DNA of 64,000 bases from contig JAHJIN010000345.1 of the NCBI GenBank assembly GCA_018823415.1, forward strand, positions 1 to 64,000, written 5' to 3'. Positions 32,494 through 40,932 of the stretch are shown here, piece by piece. The notes beneath the pieces are model-generated. The model had not been told where the DNA came from. It did not search any database and worked only from the letters and a program-made list of their open reading frames with translations. Made by a program: the position numbers and the translations under genes. The number at the start of each line of letters is the position of its first letter. The first letter of the stretch is position 1. The stretch is from Chloroflexota bacterium (GTDB lineage Bacteria; Chloroflexota; JAHJIN01).

Positions 32494-34209
32494 TCAGGGG
32501 ATGAGCAATGCCAGCCACGCGGCCAGCGCAAAGAACAGCACCGCCGTGAGCGCCTTGACCAGGGGCATGCGTTCGTTCATGAACCGGCCCAATTGCTGCG
32601 AACTGGTGCCGAAATAGGCCAGCATGAATACCACGATCAGGGGGGTCACGAACATGAGGTTGTATAGCACCAGGTACAAGAACCCATTGGCTGCCAGCTC
32701 GGGCACGCCCATCACAAAGACGATGGTGGGCAGATAGACTTGCCCGGTGCAGACCAGTTCCAGTACGCTGATGCCAAACCCGGCCACGATCGCCGCCACC
32801 ACGAAACGCCATAGCGCGCCGTGAGCCTCGGCCTCACGGCTCTCGTCGCGGATGAGCTGGCGCGTGCGGCGTTTGAGAAAATCGGGCATTTGCAGCGTCA
32901 TCTCGGCGGGCTGGCCCTGGCGCAGTTTGTTCAGGTCATACAGGCTTAGTACGCCAAAGACCAGGCAGGTCAATGCCGTGAAACCATAGATGATGCGCGT
33001 CAGCACGTCGATAAAGCCCAGCCCCTTGAGGAACGTGAGGATGCCGGCCCCAATGAGCAGATATGTCACGAACACGCTGACCGTAAACACCCCGCCGATG
33101 ATGAGCACGTCCCGGCCTTTGCGGCCTGTGAACGTGAGATACGAGATGAAAAAGATGAGCGTGGCAAAGGCGCAGGGGTTCAGGCCATCCAGCAGGCCGG
33201 CGCCCAGCACCGCCACCGGACTGAACCCGCTGAACAGGCGCTCGATGGCAGCCAGGCTCTCTTCTTCTCCGATGTCTTGCCACACCGGCCCCACACCGCC
33301 TTGGGCCTGGTACTTTTGGATCAGGTCCATCATGGCGGTCAAGGTCACGTCTGTGCCGACCAAATAGTCCTGGCCGATGACGATGGCCGGTGTGCCCAGT
33401 CGTTGGGTGGTCGGGATGCCCAGTCGCTCGCCCAGCACCGCCGCGATGCGTTTGGCATGCGGCTCTTCGATGTTGAACCGTTCAATGGTCAGGTACGAAA
33501 AGTGCTGTGTGATATAGTTCAAATCCTGCTCGGCGCGCTGGCACTCGGGGCAACTGGGGTCATAAAAATAGGCCATATAGACCGCGGGCTGGGGGGTGGG
33601 GGTCATGGTCTCTGCGCCGCAGTGCGCGCAGATCTTGGCGGTGGGCCGGGGCACCGTGGCTGATACAGTGGCAGCCGGCGTGCCGGCCGTTGGCGGGGTT
33701 GAGCCCCGGGGCGTGTAGGTAGGCCCCGGCGTGGGCGATGGGCCGGGGGTCGGTGTGGGGCGATTGGGAACCACCGGCGTTGCGCCCACCGACCAGGCAT
33801 CTGCCGGCCAATCGCAGCCGCCGGCAGCCAGGTACCGGGCTATGAGCGCCGGCAGGTCTTTTTCCACTGCCGTATCATAGATGTAATCCTGGCCGATGGC
33901 CACGGCCGGCCACGCGGTGGCCGTGTCGTGGTATTGGGCCTCCAGATTGAGCAGCACCTCATAGTTGTGCGGATCATTGATCTCGAAAAAGCGGATCTCG
34001 AGTTGCGCTCCGTATTGTGACCACAATTGCGGTAACAACTCGTTGATCACCGTTTGACAGTGCTCACAGTTTTCGGAATAGAAGAAAAAAAGCCGCACGA
34101 TGGGCTGGTTGTCCTGCGCCGTGGTCCATCCCGGCCCGATCAGCGACCAGAGTAGCATCAACAACGCGCCCATCATCCAGACGCGCATGATCAGCCGACG
34201 TTTATTCAT
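32494..34209 (-). CDS. membrane thiol-disulfide protein: two thioredoxin-like domains fused to a CcdA/DsbD-type transmembrane domain
   Basis: 571 residues. N-terminal signal/anchor, first thioredoxin-like domain with 'CEHC' near residue 48, a Pro/Thr-rich linker ('TPTPGPSPTPGPTYTP') containing an extra 'CAHC', a second thioredoxin-like domain with 'CPEC' near 220, then at least six membrane helices starting 'LLDGLNPCAFATLIFFISYL' with a second intramembrane Cys in 'ELVCTGQVYLPTI'. The NPCA...CTGQ pair is the DsbD/CcdA cysteine pair that carries electrons across the membrane. The two outward domains presumably receive them. The duplicated outward domain is unusual. Start at 34209, with 'aaagg' ten bases upstream. 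Confidence 0.88.
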   Translation of the reverse strand: MNKRRLIMRVWMMGALLMLLWSLIGPGWTTAQDNQPIVRLFFFYSENCEHCQTVINELLPQLWSQYGAQLEIRFFEINDPHNYEVLLNLEAQYHDTATAWPAVAIGQDYIYDTAVEKDLPALIARYLAAGGCDWPADAWSVGATPVVPNRPTPTPGPSPTPGPTYTPRGSTPPTAGTPAATVSATVPRPTAKICAHCGAETMTPTPQPAVYMAYFYDPSCPECQRAEQDLNYITQHFSYLTIERFNIEEPHAKRIAAVLGERLGIPTTQRLGTPAIVIGQDYLVGTDVTLTAMMDLIQKYQAQGGVGPVWQDIGEEESLAAIERLFSGFSPVAVLGAGLLDGLNPCAFATLIFFISYLTFTGRKGRDVLIIGGVFTVSVFVTYLLIGAGILTFLKGLGFIDVLTRIIYGFTALTCLVFGVLSLYDLNKLRQGQPAEMTLQMPDFLKRRTRQLIRDESREAEAHGALWRFVVAAIVAGFGISVLELVCTGQVYLPTIVFVMGVPELAANGFLYLVLYNLMFVTPLIVVFMLAYFGTSSQQLGRFMNERMPLVKALTAVLFFALAAWLALLIP

Positions 34210-34230
34210 ATTCTCAAAGCCTTTCAAGCC

Positions 34231-34815
34231 CTAGCGGCCCGAATACAACTGGTTGCGCAAGGCGTCCTGCGCCGAGTTCGTGCGGTCGTCGATCTCGCGC
34301 CGCACGGGCATCCACTCACGCACCACCACGGCGAAGCTGCGTTCGCCCAGCCAGCGCTGACCGATCCACAGGCACAGCCAACCCCGGGACTGGGGCATTC
34401 GGCGCACCTGGATCACGATCACGTTCTCGTTCATCAGCGGTCCCAGGAATTTGCGTTCGGACCAGCCGGGCTTGCGCTTGCGATCGGCGTCGATTTGTAC
34501 CTGGAGCAGGCGGGACATGGTGCTCAACCGCGTGCCTTCGATGTTCTCATACGGAATGTCCAGCGTATACAGGGGGTAGCGCAGGCGCAGCCCGCGGGAC
34601 CGGCACTGCACATAGGCGCTGGATGCATAGCTCAGAGCCACGATCCCGGCCAGCAAAAAGAGAAACCCGCCGGCTGCCAGGCCCACCTTGGCCATCTCGT
34701 CCGGCATCACCACATAGCCCACCAGACACACGGCAAAGATGGTTACGCAAATGGGGGTGATCTGCCACCACAGGCGTTCGTATATCAGGTTGCGATACTT
34801 GTGACCGTCTTTCAT
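34231..34815 (-). CDS. membrane protein with bacterial PH-like domain
   Basis: 194 residues from the ATG at 34815 ('gaggggtagc' upstream). Two membrane helices (about 20-40 and 46-66) followed by a beta-rich region beginning 'YVQCRSRGLRLRYPLYTLDI', which reads like bPH/YdbS-type domains, and a C-terminal amphipathic helix. Function unknown. It is separated by 21 bases from the thioredoxin/CcdA gene and shares its promoter. Confidence 0.65.
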   Translation of the reverse strand: MKDGHKYRNLIYERLWWQITPICVTIFAVCLVGYVVMPDEMAKVGLAAGGFLFLLAGIVALSYASSAYVQCRSRGLRLRYPLYTLDIPYENIEGTRLSTMSRLLQVQIDADRKRKPGWSERKFLGPLMNENVIVIQVRRMPQSRGWLCLWIGQRWLGERSFAVVVREWMPVRREIDDRTNSAQDALRNQLYSGR

Positions 34816-34845
34816 GCTACCCCTCAGCCCGGCGATATGGACCCT

Positions 34846-34873
34846 ATTATACATGATCTGCGCGCGGCTTCAA
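34846..34873 (-). promoter_or_regulatory. promoter of the PH-protein / thiol-disulfide / M16 gene set
   Basis: Minus strand TTGAAG, 16-bp spacer, TATAAT; 5' UTR about 25 bases. Divergent from the permease promoter about 50 bases to the right. Confidence 0.65.
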
Positions 34874-34901
34874 GCCGGGTCTGGCGTCCGGGAATGGGGG
34901 T

Positions 34902-34931
34902 TTGACGTGAGAGGCTCTTGTGTTGTAGAAT
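34902..34931 (+). promoter_or_regulatory. promoter of the fused ABC permease gene
   Basis: TTGACG, 18-bp spacer, TAGAAT, giving a 5' UTR of about 43 bases that ends in 'aggaggtgttgac' before the ATG at 34981. Confidence 0.65.
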
Positions 34932-34980
34932 AGAGATGCACGAACGAGCCAGGCAAACGATTGCCCCAGGAGGTGTTGAC

Positions 34981-36789
34981 ATGGACATGAATCAAAAGTC
35001 GGAACGTAACGCGGGTCATACCTGGCTGCGTTTGTTCTTGGGGTTGATCCTGCTGGCCCCGGCCGGTCTGTGCTGCCTGGCGGGTTTGGTAATCCCAACC
35101 CTTTACACGGCTTTTCTCAGCCTTCAGGATGCCCGGCTGATCCAGCTTGATCAGGCCGAGTTCGTGGGGCTGGACAACTATGCCCGTCTGTTTGATGCCG
35201 GTTCGCCCTTTGGGGAGGCGATGGGCCTGACGCTGCTGCTGCTGGTGGCGCGCGTGCTCGTCGTGTGCCTGGTGCCGTTGCTGCTGCCCCTGGTGGTGAA
35301 CGAATTTGGCTGGCTGGTGCGCGTCCCGGTGCGACTGCTGCTTACGGTGCCGCTGGCCTTATTTGCGCCGGTGGCCTGGGCCACCACCTGGGCATTGGTC
35401 CTGAGTCCCGGCGCGGGGCCGCTCAACGGCATCCTACAATCCGTGGGCCAGCCGGCCCAGCGCTGGCTCATGTCGCCGGACACGGCCCGCTGGGCCTTGT
35501 TGGCCGTTGATGGTCTGTACACCCTGGCCCTGGCCGTGGGGGTGGGATTGGTCTGGTACCTGGCTGCGTTGCGGGGCGTGGGCACGGGCCGGCGCTCTCG
35601 GGGCGCGGCCCTCGTGGCCCTCGTTGCCAGTTGGACGGTGGGCCTGTTGGGCGTGATGGCCCTGTCGTTCCAAACCTTTGTGTGGAGCAACGTGCTCACC
35701 GGCGGTGGCCCGGCCCGGTCCACCACGTCCCTGGAGTTGCTTCAGTACCAGGAGGCGTTCGCCTACATGCGGCCCGGCCCGGGCGCGGCCATCGCCACGC
35801 TGGTTCTGTTGGGGCTGGGCCTTCTGGGCCTGACGGCCGGCCTGGTGATCGCCTTGAGCCGGCTGCGGCTAGAGATGGTAGCCTGGCGCAAGCCGTCGGG
35901 CCTGTTCCAGGGCGTGGGCCGGCCCTGCTGCATCAAGGCCATCGCCGCGCTGCTGCTGGCCGTCCTGGTGCTGGGCGCGCTGGCGGTCTGCATCCTCGTC
36001 GTGCTCCCGGCGGTCTGGGTGGTTGTGTCATCGCTGCGTCCCCCGGCCGACATCGTGCGCTTCCCCTGGCCGATCCTGCCTTTTACCCCCACCACCGCAG
36101 CCTATGAGCAATTGGCGCAGACCGTGCACCTGGATGCGGTCCTGGTAAACACGCTGGTCCCAGGGTTGCTGGCGCTGCTGATCGCCGCACCCATCGCCTA
36201 CCTGGGCGCGCTGGGCATCGGCGCGGCCCGGCCCCTGGGCCGCTGGAGCGAGCTGTTGCTTTTGCCCTTTAGCCCGTGGCTGTTCGCCGGCGTGGGGCCA
36301 CTGAACGTCGCCGCATATGCCATCGTGATGCAGGCACGCGACCTGCCGCTCCTGGTCAAGTTGGCGCTGCCGGGCCTGCTCTTGGTGGTGCCCATGCTGT
36401 TCGTGCTCACCTTGTTCTTCAAGGGCCAGGCGCGTCACTATCGCGCCGCGCGTGCGGCCGGTGCCTCGGCAGTGGGTGCGTTCCTGCGCAAGCTGATCCT
36501 GCCGTCGCTCCCGCTGCTCGTGGGGCTGCTGGCCCTGGCCTTGCTCATTCATGTGCAGGACATGTCCTGGGCCTTTCTGGTGGCCCGAAAGCCCGCCGAG
36601 ATGACCATGAGCGTGGTCCTGGTGCAACTGCGTGGCGCCTTTGCGACTCAACCGGCCCTGCTCATGGCTGCCATGACCCTGTTTGGATTGCCAGTGTTTA
36701 TCATCGCGTTTCTCATCCTGGGAGGGCTGCAAGCGCTGTACCTGGATCGCCTGGCCTTGAGCACCGATCTGGCCGACGTCAAACAATAG
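34981..36789 (+). CDS. sugar-type ABC transporter permease, two domains fused in one chain (MalF-MalG-like)
   Basis: 602 residues and about twelve membrane helices. The first half has MalF/UgpA landmarks ('LVIPTLYTAFLSLQDARL', 'FVGLDNYARLF', 'VLTGGGPARSTTSLELLQYQ'). The second half has MalG/UgpE landmarks ('VVVSSLRPPADIVRFPWPI' and the EAA loop 'RAARAAGASAVGAFLRKLILPSLP'). The expected EAA loop of the first half is missing: after 'WYLAALRGV' comes only 'GTGRRSRGAA'. So one of the two contacts to the ATPase seems lost. No solute-binding protein or ATPase gene lies nearby; these must come from elsewhere. Substrate unknown. Confidence 0.88.
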   Translation: MDMNQKSERNAGHTWLRLFLGLILLAPAGLCCLAGLVIPTLYTAFLSLQDARLIQLDQAEFVGLDNYARLFDAGSPFGEAMGLTLLLLVARVLVVCLVPLLLPLVVNEFGWLVRVPVRLLLTVPLALFAPVAWATTWALVLSPGAGPLNGILQSVGQPAQRWLMSPDTARWALLAVDGLYTLALAVGVGLVWYLAALRGVGTGRRSRGAALVALVASWTVGLLGVMALSFQTFVWSNVLTGGGPARSTTSLELLQYQEAFAYMRPGPGAAIATLVLLGLGLLGLTAGLVIALSRLRLEMVAWRKPSGLFQGVGRPCCIKAIAALLLAVLVLGALAVCILVVLPAVWVVVSSLRPPADIVRFPWPILPFTPTTAAYEQLAQTVHLDAVLVNTLVPGLLALLIAAPIAYLGALGIGAARPLGRWSELLLLPFSPWLFAGVGPLNVAAYAIVMQARDLPLLVKLALPGLLLVVPMLFVLTLFFKGQARHYRAARAAGASAVGAFLRKLILPSLPLLVGLLALALLIHVQDMSWAFLVARKPAEMTMSVVLVQLRGAFATQPALLMAAMTLFGLPVFIIAFLILGGLQALYLDRLALSTDLADVKQ

Positions 36790-36840
36790 GAGGAACTCTC
36801 GTTCCCAGCTAGTCGCCGCGAATAATCAAGACCTGGTTCA

Positions 36841-36883
36841 GCGCGGACCACAGTCCGCGCACCTCGGTGATGGACTGTGGTCC
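36841..36883. repeat. two mutually exclusive hairpins between permease and kinase-like gene
   Basis: GCGCGGAC-caca-GTCCGCGC (36841-36860) overlaps a longer perfect repeat GGACCACAGTCC / GGACTGTGGTCC (36845-36883). The two structures cannot form together. The longer one ends 33 bases before the TTG start at 36916. Confidence 0.7.
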
Positions 36884-36915
36884 ATCACGAACAGTGGTTA
36901 TCTACGGAGGAAACC

Positions 36916-37545
36916 TTGTCCGCCAAACTGTGCCCCAAGATCATCCTGGAAGGCACCCGGCTCACCTTCAAGACCGAGGTCGCCTTTACGCTGAACGAGC
37001 ATCCCCGTATCGTGGGACCGCGGCAGTATCGCTACCATTCACCCCTCGTCTCGGGCGAGTGGTGCGCGTTTACCAACTATCCCTGGGGCCGGGGCCTCAT
37101 CAATTTCGAGCCGCAAGAAGAGGCTCTGGCTATGGAAACCTATCACACCTGGGCGCGCCTGTTCGAGCTGCAACGTTATTATTCGTGGATCGTGGACCGT
37201 TTTCACATCTCGACGCGCATGTACCAACTCCGCACCTATGGGCGCGACTATCCTTTCCGCTGGCTGGAGCAACGCCTGGCGTCCCTGGGTTTTCACCTGG
37301 TATTCTGCACCCGCACGCCCGACTCGTTTGCCGCGGCCCGGGCCGAGCGCCTCAAGGTCTCTGGCAAGCCGTCGCAGTATGACGACCTGCAAGTGTTTGT
37401 GGAAGAGCAGGCACTGCTGCGCCGGCTCGTGGGCGAATCTATCCTGCCCACGCTCGAGTTGGACATCTCGGACAATGACGTGCCCGGCGCCGCCGACCGC
37501 ATCGCCGACTGGCTGGAGCAGACCGGCGGGCTGTGGGCGCGCTAG
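36916..37545 (+). CDS. P-loop kinase-like protein with degenerate Walker A
   Basis: 209 residues from TTG at 36916, five bases after 'ggagg'; the track ATG has no such site. The layout resembles the thymidylate/deoxynucleoside kinase fold: an N-terminal 'KIILEGTRLTFKTEVAFTL' where the P-loop should be (Gly before Lys replaced by Phe: GTRLTFKT), 'DRFHISTRMYQ' like the DR(Y/F)xxS element, and a C-terminal Asp-rich helix. The altered P-loop questions phosphotransfer. It ends 14 bases before the decarboxylase ATG, so the two are co-transcribed. Function unknown. Confidence 0.7.
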   Translation: MSAKLCPKIILEGTRLTFKTEVAFTLNEHPRIVGPRQYRYHSPLVSGEWCAFTNYPWGRGLINFEPQEEALAMETYHTWARLFELQRYYSWIVDRFHISTRMYQLRTYGRDYPFRWLEQRLASLGFHLVFCTRTPDSFAAARAERLKVSGKPSQYDDLQVFVEEQALLRRLVGESILPTLELDISDNDVPGAADRIADWLEQTGGLWAR

Positions 37546-37559
37546 ACAAGGAGCAATCG

Positions 37560-39011
37560 ATGCCGGAATCCCCGAGCTTTCACATGACCCCCGATGAGTT
37601 CCGCCGCTACGGGTACGCCGTGGTGGACTGGGTCGCCGACTATTACCAACGTGTCGAGACTTTCCCGGTGCTCTCTCCGGTCCAACCCGGCGAGATCCGC
37701 GCTGCTTTGCCACCGGACCCCCCCCAGCAGGGCGAGCCGTTTGACGCCATCCTGGCCGACGTGGACCGGCTCATCATGCCCGGGATCACCCACTGGCAGT
37801 CGCCCAACTTTTTCGCCTACTTTCCGGCCAACACTTCCGGACCATCCATCCTGGGCGAACTGCTCTCGGCCGGATTGGGTGTCCAGGGCATGCTGTGGGC
37901 CACCAGCCCGGCCTGCACCGAGCTGGAAACCCACGTGCTGGATTGGTTGGTGGACATGCTGGCCCTGCCGGCCCGGTTCCGCTCCGACGGGCCGGGCGGC
38001 GGCGTGATCCAGGACTCGGCCTCCAGCGCGTCCCTGTGCGCCCTGCTGGCCGCCCGCGAGCGCGCCACCGGCTATCAGAGCAACGAGCGCGGCTGCGACG
38101 GCCGGCTCGTGGCCTATACCTCGCCGCAGGCTCACTCGTCCATTGCCAAGGCGATGGGCGTAGCCGGGCTGGGCCGGGGGAACCTGCGCCTGGTCGAAAC
38201 CGACGAGACGCAGGCCATGCGGCCGGATGATCTCGCCCGCCAGATTGCCGCCGACCGGCAGGCCGGGCTGGTGCCCTGTTTCGTGAGCGCCACCGTGGGC
38301 ACCACCTCATCTAATGCCCTGGACCCGCTGCCCGAGATTGGGCGCATCTGCCGGCAAGAGGGCCTCTGGCTCCACGTGGATGGGGCCATGTCCGGCACCG
38401 CCGCTCTCTGCCCCGAGTTTCGATACATCCACGACGGGCTGGAGCTGGCCGACAGCTATTGCTTTAACCCGCACAAGTGGATGTTTACCAATTTCGATTG
38501 CGATTGCTTTTACGTGGCCGACAAGGCGGCGCTGATCCGCACCCTGAGCATTCTGCCCGAGTATCTGCGCAACCAGGCCACCGAATCGGGCGCCGTCATC
38601 GACTATCGCGACTGGCACATCCCCCTGGGCCGGCGCTTTCGCGCCCTCAAACTGTGGTTCGTCATCCGCCACTATGGGGTCGAAGGTCTGCAACACCACG
38701 TCCGGCGCCACGTCGAGCTGGCCCAGCGCTTTGCCGATTGGGTCCGGGCTAGCGACCGGTTCGAGTTGGCCGCGCCGGCGCCGCTGAACCTGGTGTGCTT
38801 TCGGCACGTGGGCGGCGACGACCTGAACCGACGCCTGCTCGACCGGCTGAACCAGAGCGGGCACCTGTACCTGACGCACACCACGTTGGACGGCCGCTAC
38901 GCGCTGCGCCTGTGCGTGGGCCAGGCGCAGACCGAGGAACGTCACGTGGCCCAGGCCTGGGCGCACATCCAGGAAACGGCCGCTCTGGTTGAGCAAGAGC
39001 CCGACCAATGA
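37560..39011 (+). CDS. aromatic-L-amino-acid decarboxylase (PLP group II)
   Basis: 483 residues from the ATG at 37560 with 'aaggag' upstream. Motifs: 'HWQSPNFFAYFPANTSGPSI' near residue 80, 'SPQAHSSIAKAMGVAG' (His stacking on PLP) near 190, 'HVDGAMSGTA' (Asp contacting PLP nitrogen), and the Schiff-base Lys in 'NPHKWMFTNFDC' (about Lys306). Close in pattern to plant and animal Trp/Tyr/Dopa decarboxylases rather than to glutamate decarboxylases. It would form tryptamine, tyramine or phenethylamine; the substrate is not decided by the motifs I can read. The product's use is unclear. Confidence 0.92.
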   Translation: MPESPSFHMTPDEFRRYGYAVVDWVADYYQRVETFPVLSPVQPGEIRAALPPDPPQQGEPFDAILADVDRLIMPGITHWQSPNFFAYFPANTSGPSILGELLSAGLGVQGMLWATSPACTELETHVLDWLVDMLALPARFRSDGPGGGVIQDSASSASLCALLAARERATGYQSNERGCDGRLVAYTSPQAHSSIAKAMGVAGLGRGNLRLVETDETQAMRPDDLARQIAADRQAGLVPCFVSATVGTTSSNALDPLPEIGRICRQEGLWLHVDGAMSGTAALCPEFRYIHDGLELADSYCFNPHKWMFTNFDCDCFYVADKAALIRTLSILPEYLRNQATESGAVIDYRDWHIPLGRRFRALKLWFVIRHYGVEGLQHHVRRHVELAQRFADWVRASDRFELAAPAPLNLVCFRHVGGDDLNRRLLDRLNQSGHLYLTHTTLDGRYALRLCVGQAQTEERHVAQAWAHIQETAALVEQEPDQ

Positions 39012-39021
39012 GCAAGAATCT

Positions 39022-39097
39022 TACCGCAGAGCACGCCGAGGGCGCAGAGGTTTTTTGTCATCTGCTCCGCGTTCTCGGCGATCTCGGCGGTTGAATT
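39022..39097. repeat. MITE-like repeat family 2, core-only copy
   Basis: 'ttaccgcagagcacgccgagggcgcagagg...ctccgcgttctcggcgatctcggcggtt' is the palindromic core shared with copies at 53140 and 59659, here without recognisable terminal repeats. It fills the gap between the decarboxylase stop and the lipoprotein start. Confidence 0.75.
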
Positions 39098-39111
39098 TCC
39101 CGAGGTTTCGC

Positions 39112-40125
39112 GTGCAATCTAGATCCCGTGCCGGCCAACTCGCGCTTGGCTTGTTCGCCCTGGCCCTCGCTCTGAGCGCGTGCGATGCGGCGGCGCCGAC
39201 CATGCCGCCCACGCCGCTGCCCAGCGCCACGCCTACCGCCACCCCTACGCCCACGGCTACTCCCACGCCCACACCGCTGCCCACGCCCACCCCCACACCC
39301 GTCCCGGCCCCCGGCGAAGCCGAGCACGCGGCCCTGGCCCAGGCTGCTGCTGCCGTGGGCTGGACTGACCCGGCCTTTGGCGAAGAACCGGCCATCGCCG
39401 GCAAGCGCGCCTATTCGTCGTGGAGCGCAGCGGTGCTGACCCTGGCCGGCGCGGACCTCATCATCGAGATCCGCCAGTACGACGACGAGGCCGCTGCGGC
39501 CCGGGGCCTGGGCTACGAGCCGGGCACCCCCACCGAGTTCCAACGCTGGCCGGCGCGCCGCCACCAGACCACCAGCCAGCAATATGGCCGCCTGGCGACG
39601 CTGGACACGCTGGTCTGGCAGAGCGGCGCGCGGCTCTTTTGGGTGCGCGACGCCAACAACGCTGGTGGCCCGGCCGACGCTATACCCCTGGCTGAGGCAC
39701 TCTATGCCGCCGCCAGCCAGCACGGCCTGCTGGCTCCGCCGGCCGTCACCGTGACCCGGGACCTGAGCGCTACCGGCACCGCCGCTGGCTTTGCCGTGAC
39801 ACTGCATATCCAGACCCACGGTGCTGAGCGCCCGGCCCGCGTGCGTGTGGAGGAGCGTTTCACCGGGGCCGCGCTGGCCGATGCCCTGGGCGCGACGGCC
39901 CGCCAGGAACCCGACGGCGCGTGGGTGCTCGCCTGGGACCTGGCCGGCGAGCAGGTCGCAGACGGCGAGTTGATCTATCTGGTGGCGGTGCCCTGTGGCG
40001 CGTCCGGCGCATTCCAGGCCCAGGGCACCGTGTCCTTGACCCTGACCGATGAAACGCTTACGGTGCCCATCGCCGGCGACGCGACCCGGCCGGTGGCCGG
40101 GCCTACCTGCACACCCGGCCCTTGA
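39112..40125 (+). CDS. putative lipoprotein, unknown
   Basis: 337 residues from GTG at 39112 ('gagg' six bases upstream). The track's TTG start at 38989 overlaps the decarboxylase and translates the repeat, so I reject it. Signal peptide with lipobox 'LALALSAC' followed by a low-complexity Pro/Thr linker ('PTPTATPTPTPLPTPTPTP') typical of surface lipoproteins in Chloroflexota. The remainder has no family I recognise; a possible beta-sandwich in the C-terminal third. Ends 78 bases before sufC. Confidence 0.75.
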   Translation: MQSRSRAGQLALGLFALALALSACDAAAPTMPPTPLPSATPTATPTPTATPTPTPLPTPTPTPVPAPGEAEHAALAQAAAAVGWTDPAFGEEPAIAGKRAYSSWSAAVLTLAGADLIIEIRQYDDEAAAARGLGYEPGTPTEFQRWPARRHQTTSQQYGRLATLDTLVWQSGARLFWVRDANNAGGPADAIPLAEALYAAASQHGLLAPPAVTVTRDLSATGTAAGFAVTLHIQTHGAERPARVRVEERFTGAALADALGATARQEPDGAWVLAWDLAGEQVADGELIYLVAVPCGASGAFQAQGTVSLTLTDETLTVPIAGDATRPVAGPTCTPGP

Positions 40126-40203
40126 CGGTTTGACGCTTGACGGCCCACGTTTCGCATTTATCGTGTATAATAAGGCCCCCGAAATCCTCGACAGGAGGCG
40201 CAC

Positions 40204-40932
40204 ATGCTACACATAGAAGGACTAAAAGTAGAGGTGGCCGGCAAAGAGATCCTGCACGGCATTGACCTGCACGTGCCAGCCGGCGAAACCCACACCCTGT
40301 TTGGCCCCAATGGCTCGGGCAAGACCACGCTCCTGAACACCATCATGGGCCTGAGCCAGTACCAGATCACGGCCGGCACCATTCGCTTTGCCGGACACGA
40401 CATCACCCACATACCCACCTACGAGCGCGCGCGATTGGGCATTGGCCTGTCATTCCAGCGCCCGCCCACCATCCACGGCGTCAAGACGCGCGACATGGTG
40501 CGCATCGCCGCCGGCGGCCGGGAGGTAGACGTGGACGCCCTGGCTCACCAGTTGAACATGGAACAATTCCTGGGCCGCGACGTGAACGCCGGTTTTTCCG
40601 GCGGCGAGATCAAGCGGTCTGAACTGCTCCAACTGCTGGCCCGCCACCCCGACATGGTGCTGCTGGACGAGCCGGAAAGCGGCGTGGACCTGGAAAACAT
40701 GGCCCTCATCGGCAGCATCATCGCCGAGTTGTTGCACAAGGACCGCAAGCGCCACCGCCGCGAAAAGTCGGGCCTCATCATCACCCACACCGGCTTTATC
40801 CTGGACTATTTGGAGGCCGACAAGGGCTATGTGATGTGCAATGGCACCATCAAGTGTCACGGCATTCCTCGGGAGTTATTGTCCAGCATCCGCGAGCATG
40901 GCTACGAGGAGTGTATCGCATGTCGAATCTAG
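40204..40932 (+). CDS. sufC: Fe-S cluster assembly ATPase SufC (SmsC-like)
   Basis: 242 residues. Walker A '[16 protein letters not shown]' near 34, signature '[14 protein letters not shown]' near 131, Walker B '[16 protein letters not shown]' near 157, H-loop '[11 protein letters not shown]'. 'DEPESGVD' is the SufC form. 'acaggaggcgcac' precedes the ATG, and a TATAAT lies at 40166-40171, though I find no good -35 at standard spacing. It overlaps sufB by 13 bases. No sufS, sufU, sufD or sufE is adjacent, which fits the two-gene SMS-type system. Confidence 0.93.
   Translation: MLHIEGLKVEVAGKEILHGIDLHVPAGETHTLFGPNGSGKTTLLNTIMGLSQYQITAGTIRFAGHDITHIPTYERARLGIGLSFQRPPTIHGVKTRDMVRIAAGGREVDVDALAHQLNMEQFLGRDVNAGFSGGEIKRSELLQLLARHPDMVLLDEPESGVDLENMALIGSIIAELLHKDRKRHRREKSGLIITHTGFILDYLEADKGYVMCNGTIKCHGIPRELLSSIREHGYEECIACRI

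Noticed and set aside
39185-39320. Short tandem repeat 'cccacgcccac' as a CRISPR or VNTR
   Set aside because: It is codon-level repetition of Pro-Thr in the lipoprotein linker; no spacers or conserved direct repeat.
40137-40171. TTGACG as the -35 of the sufC promoter
   Set aside because: The spacer to TATAAT is about 23 bp, too long for sigma70; only the -10 is supported.
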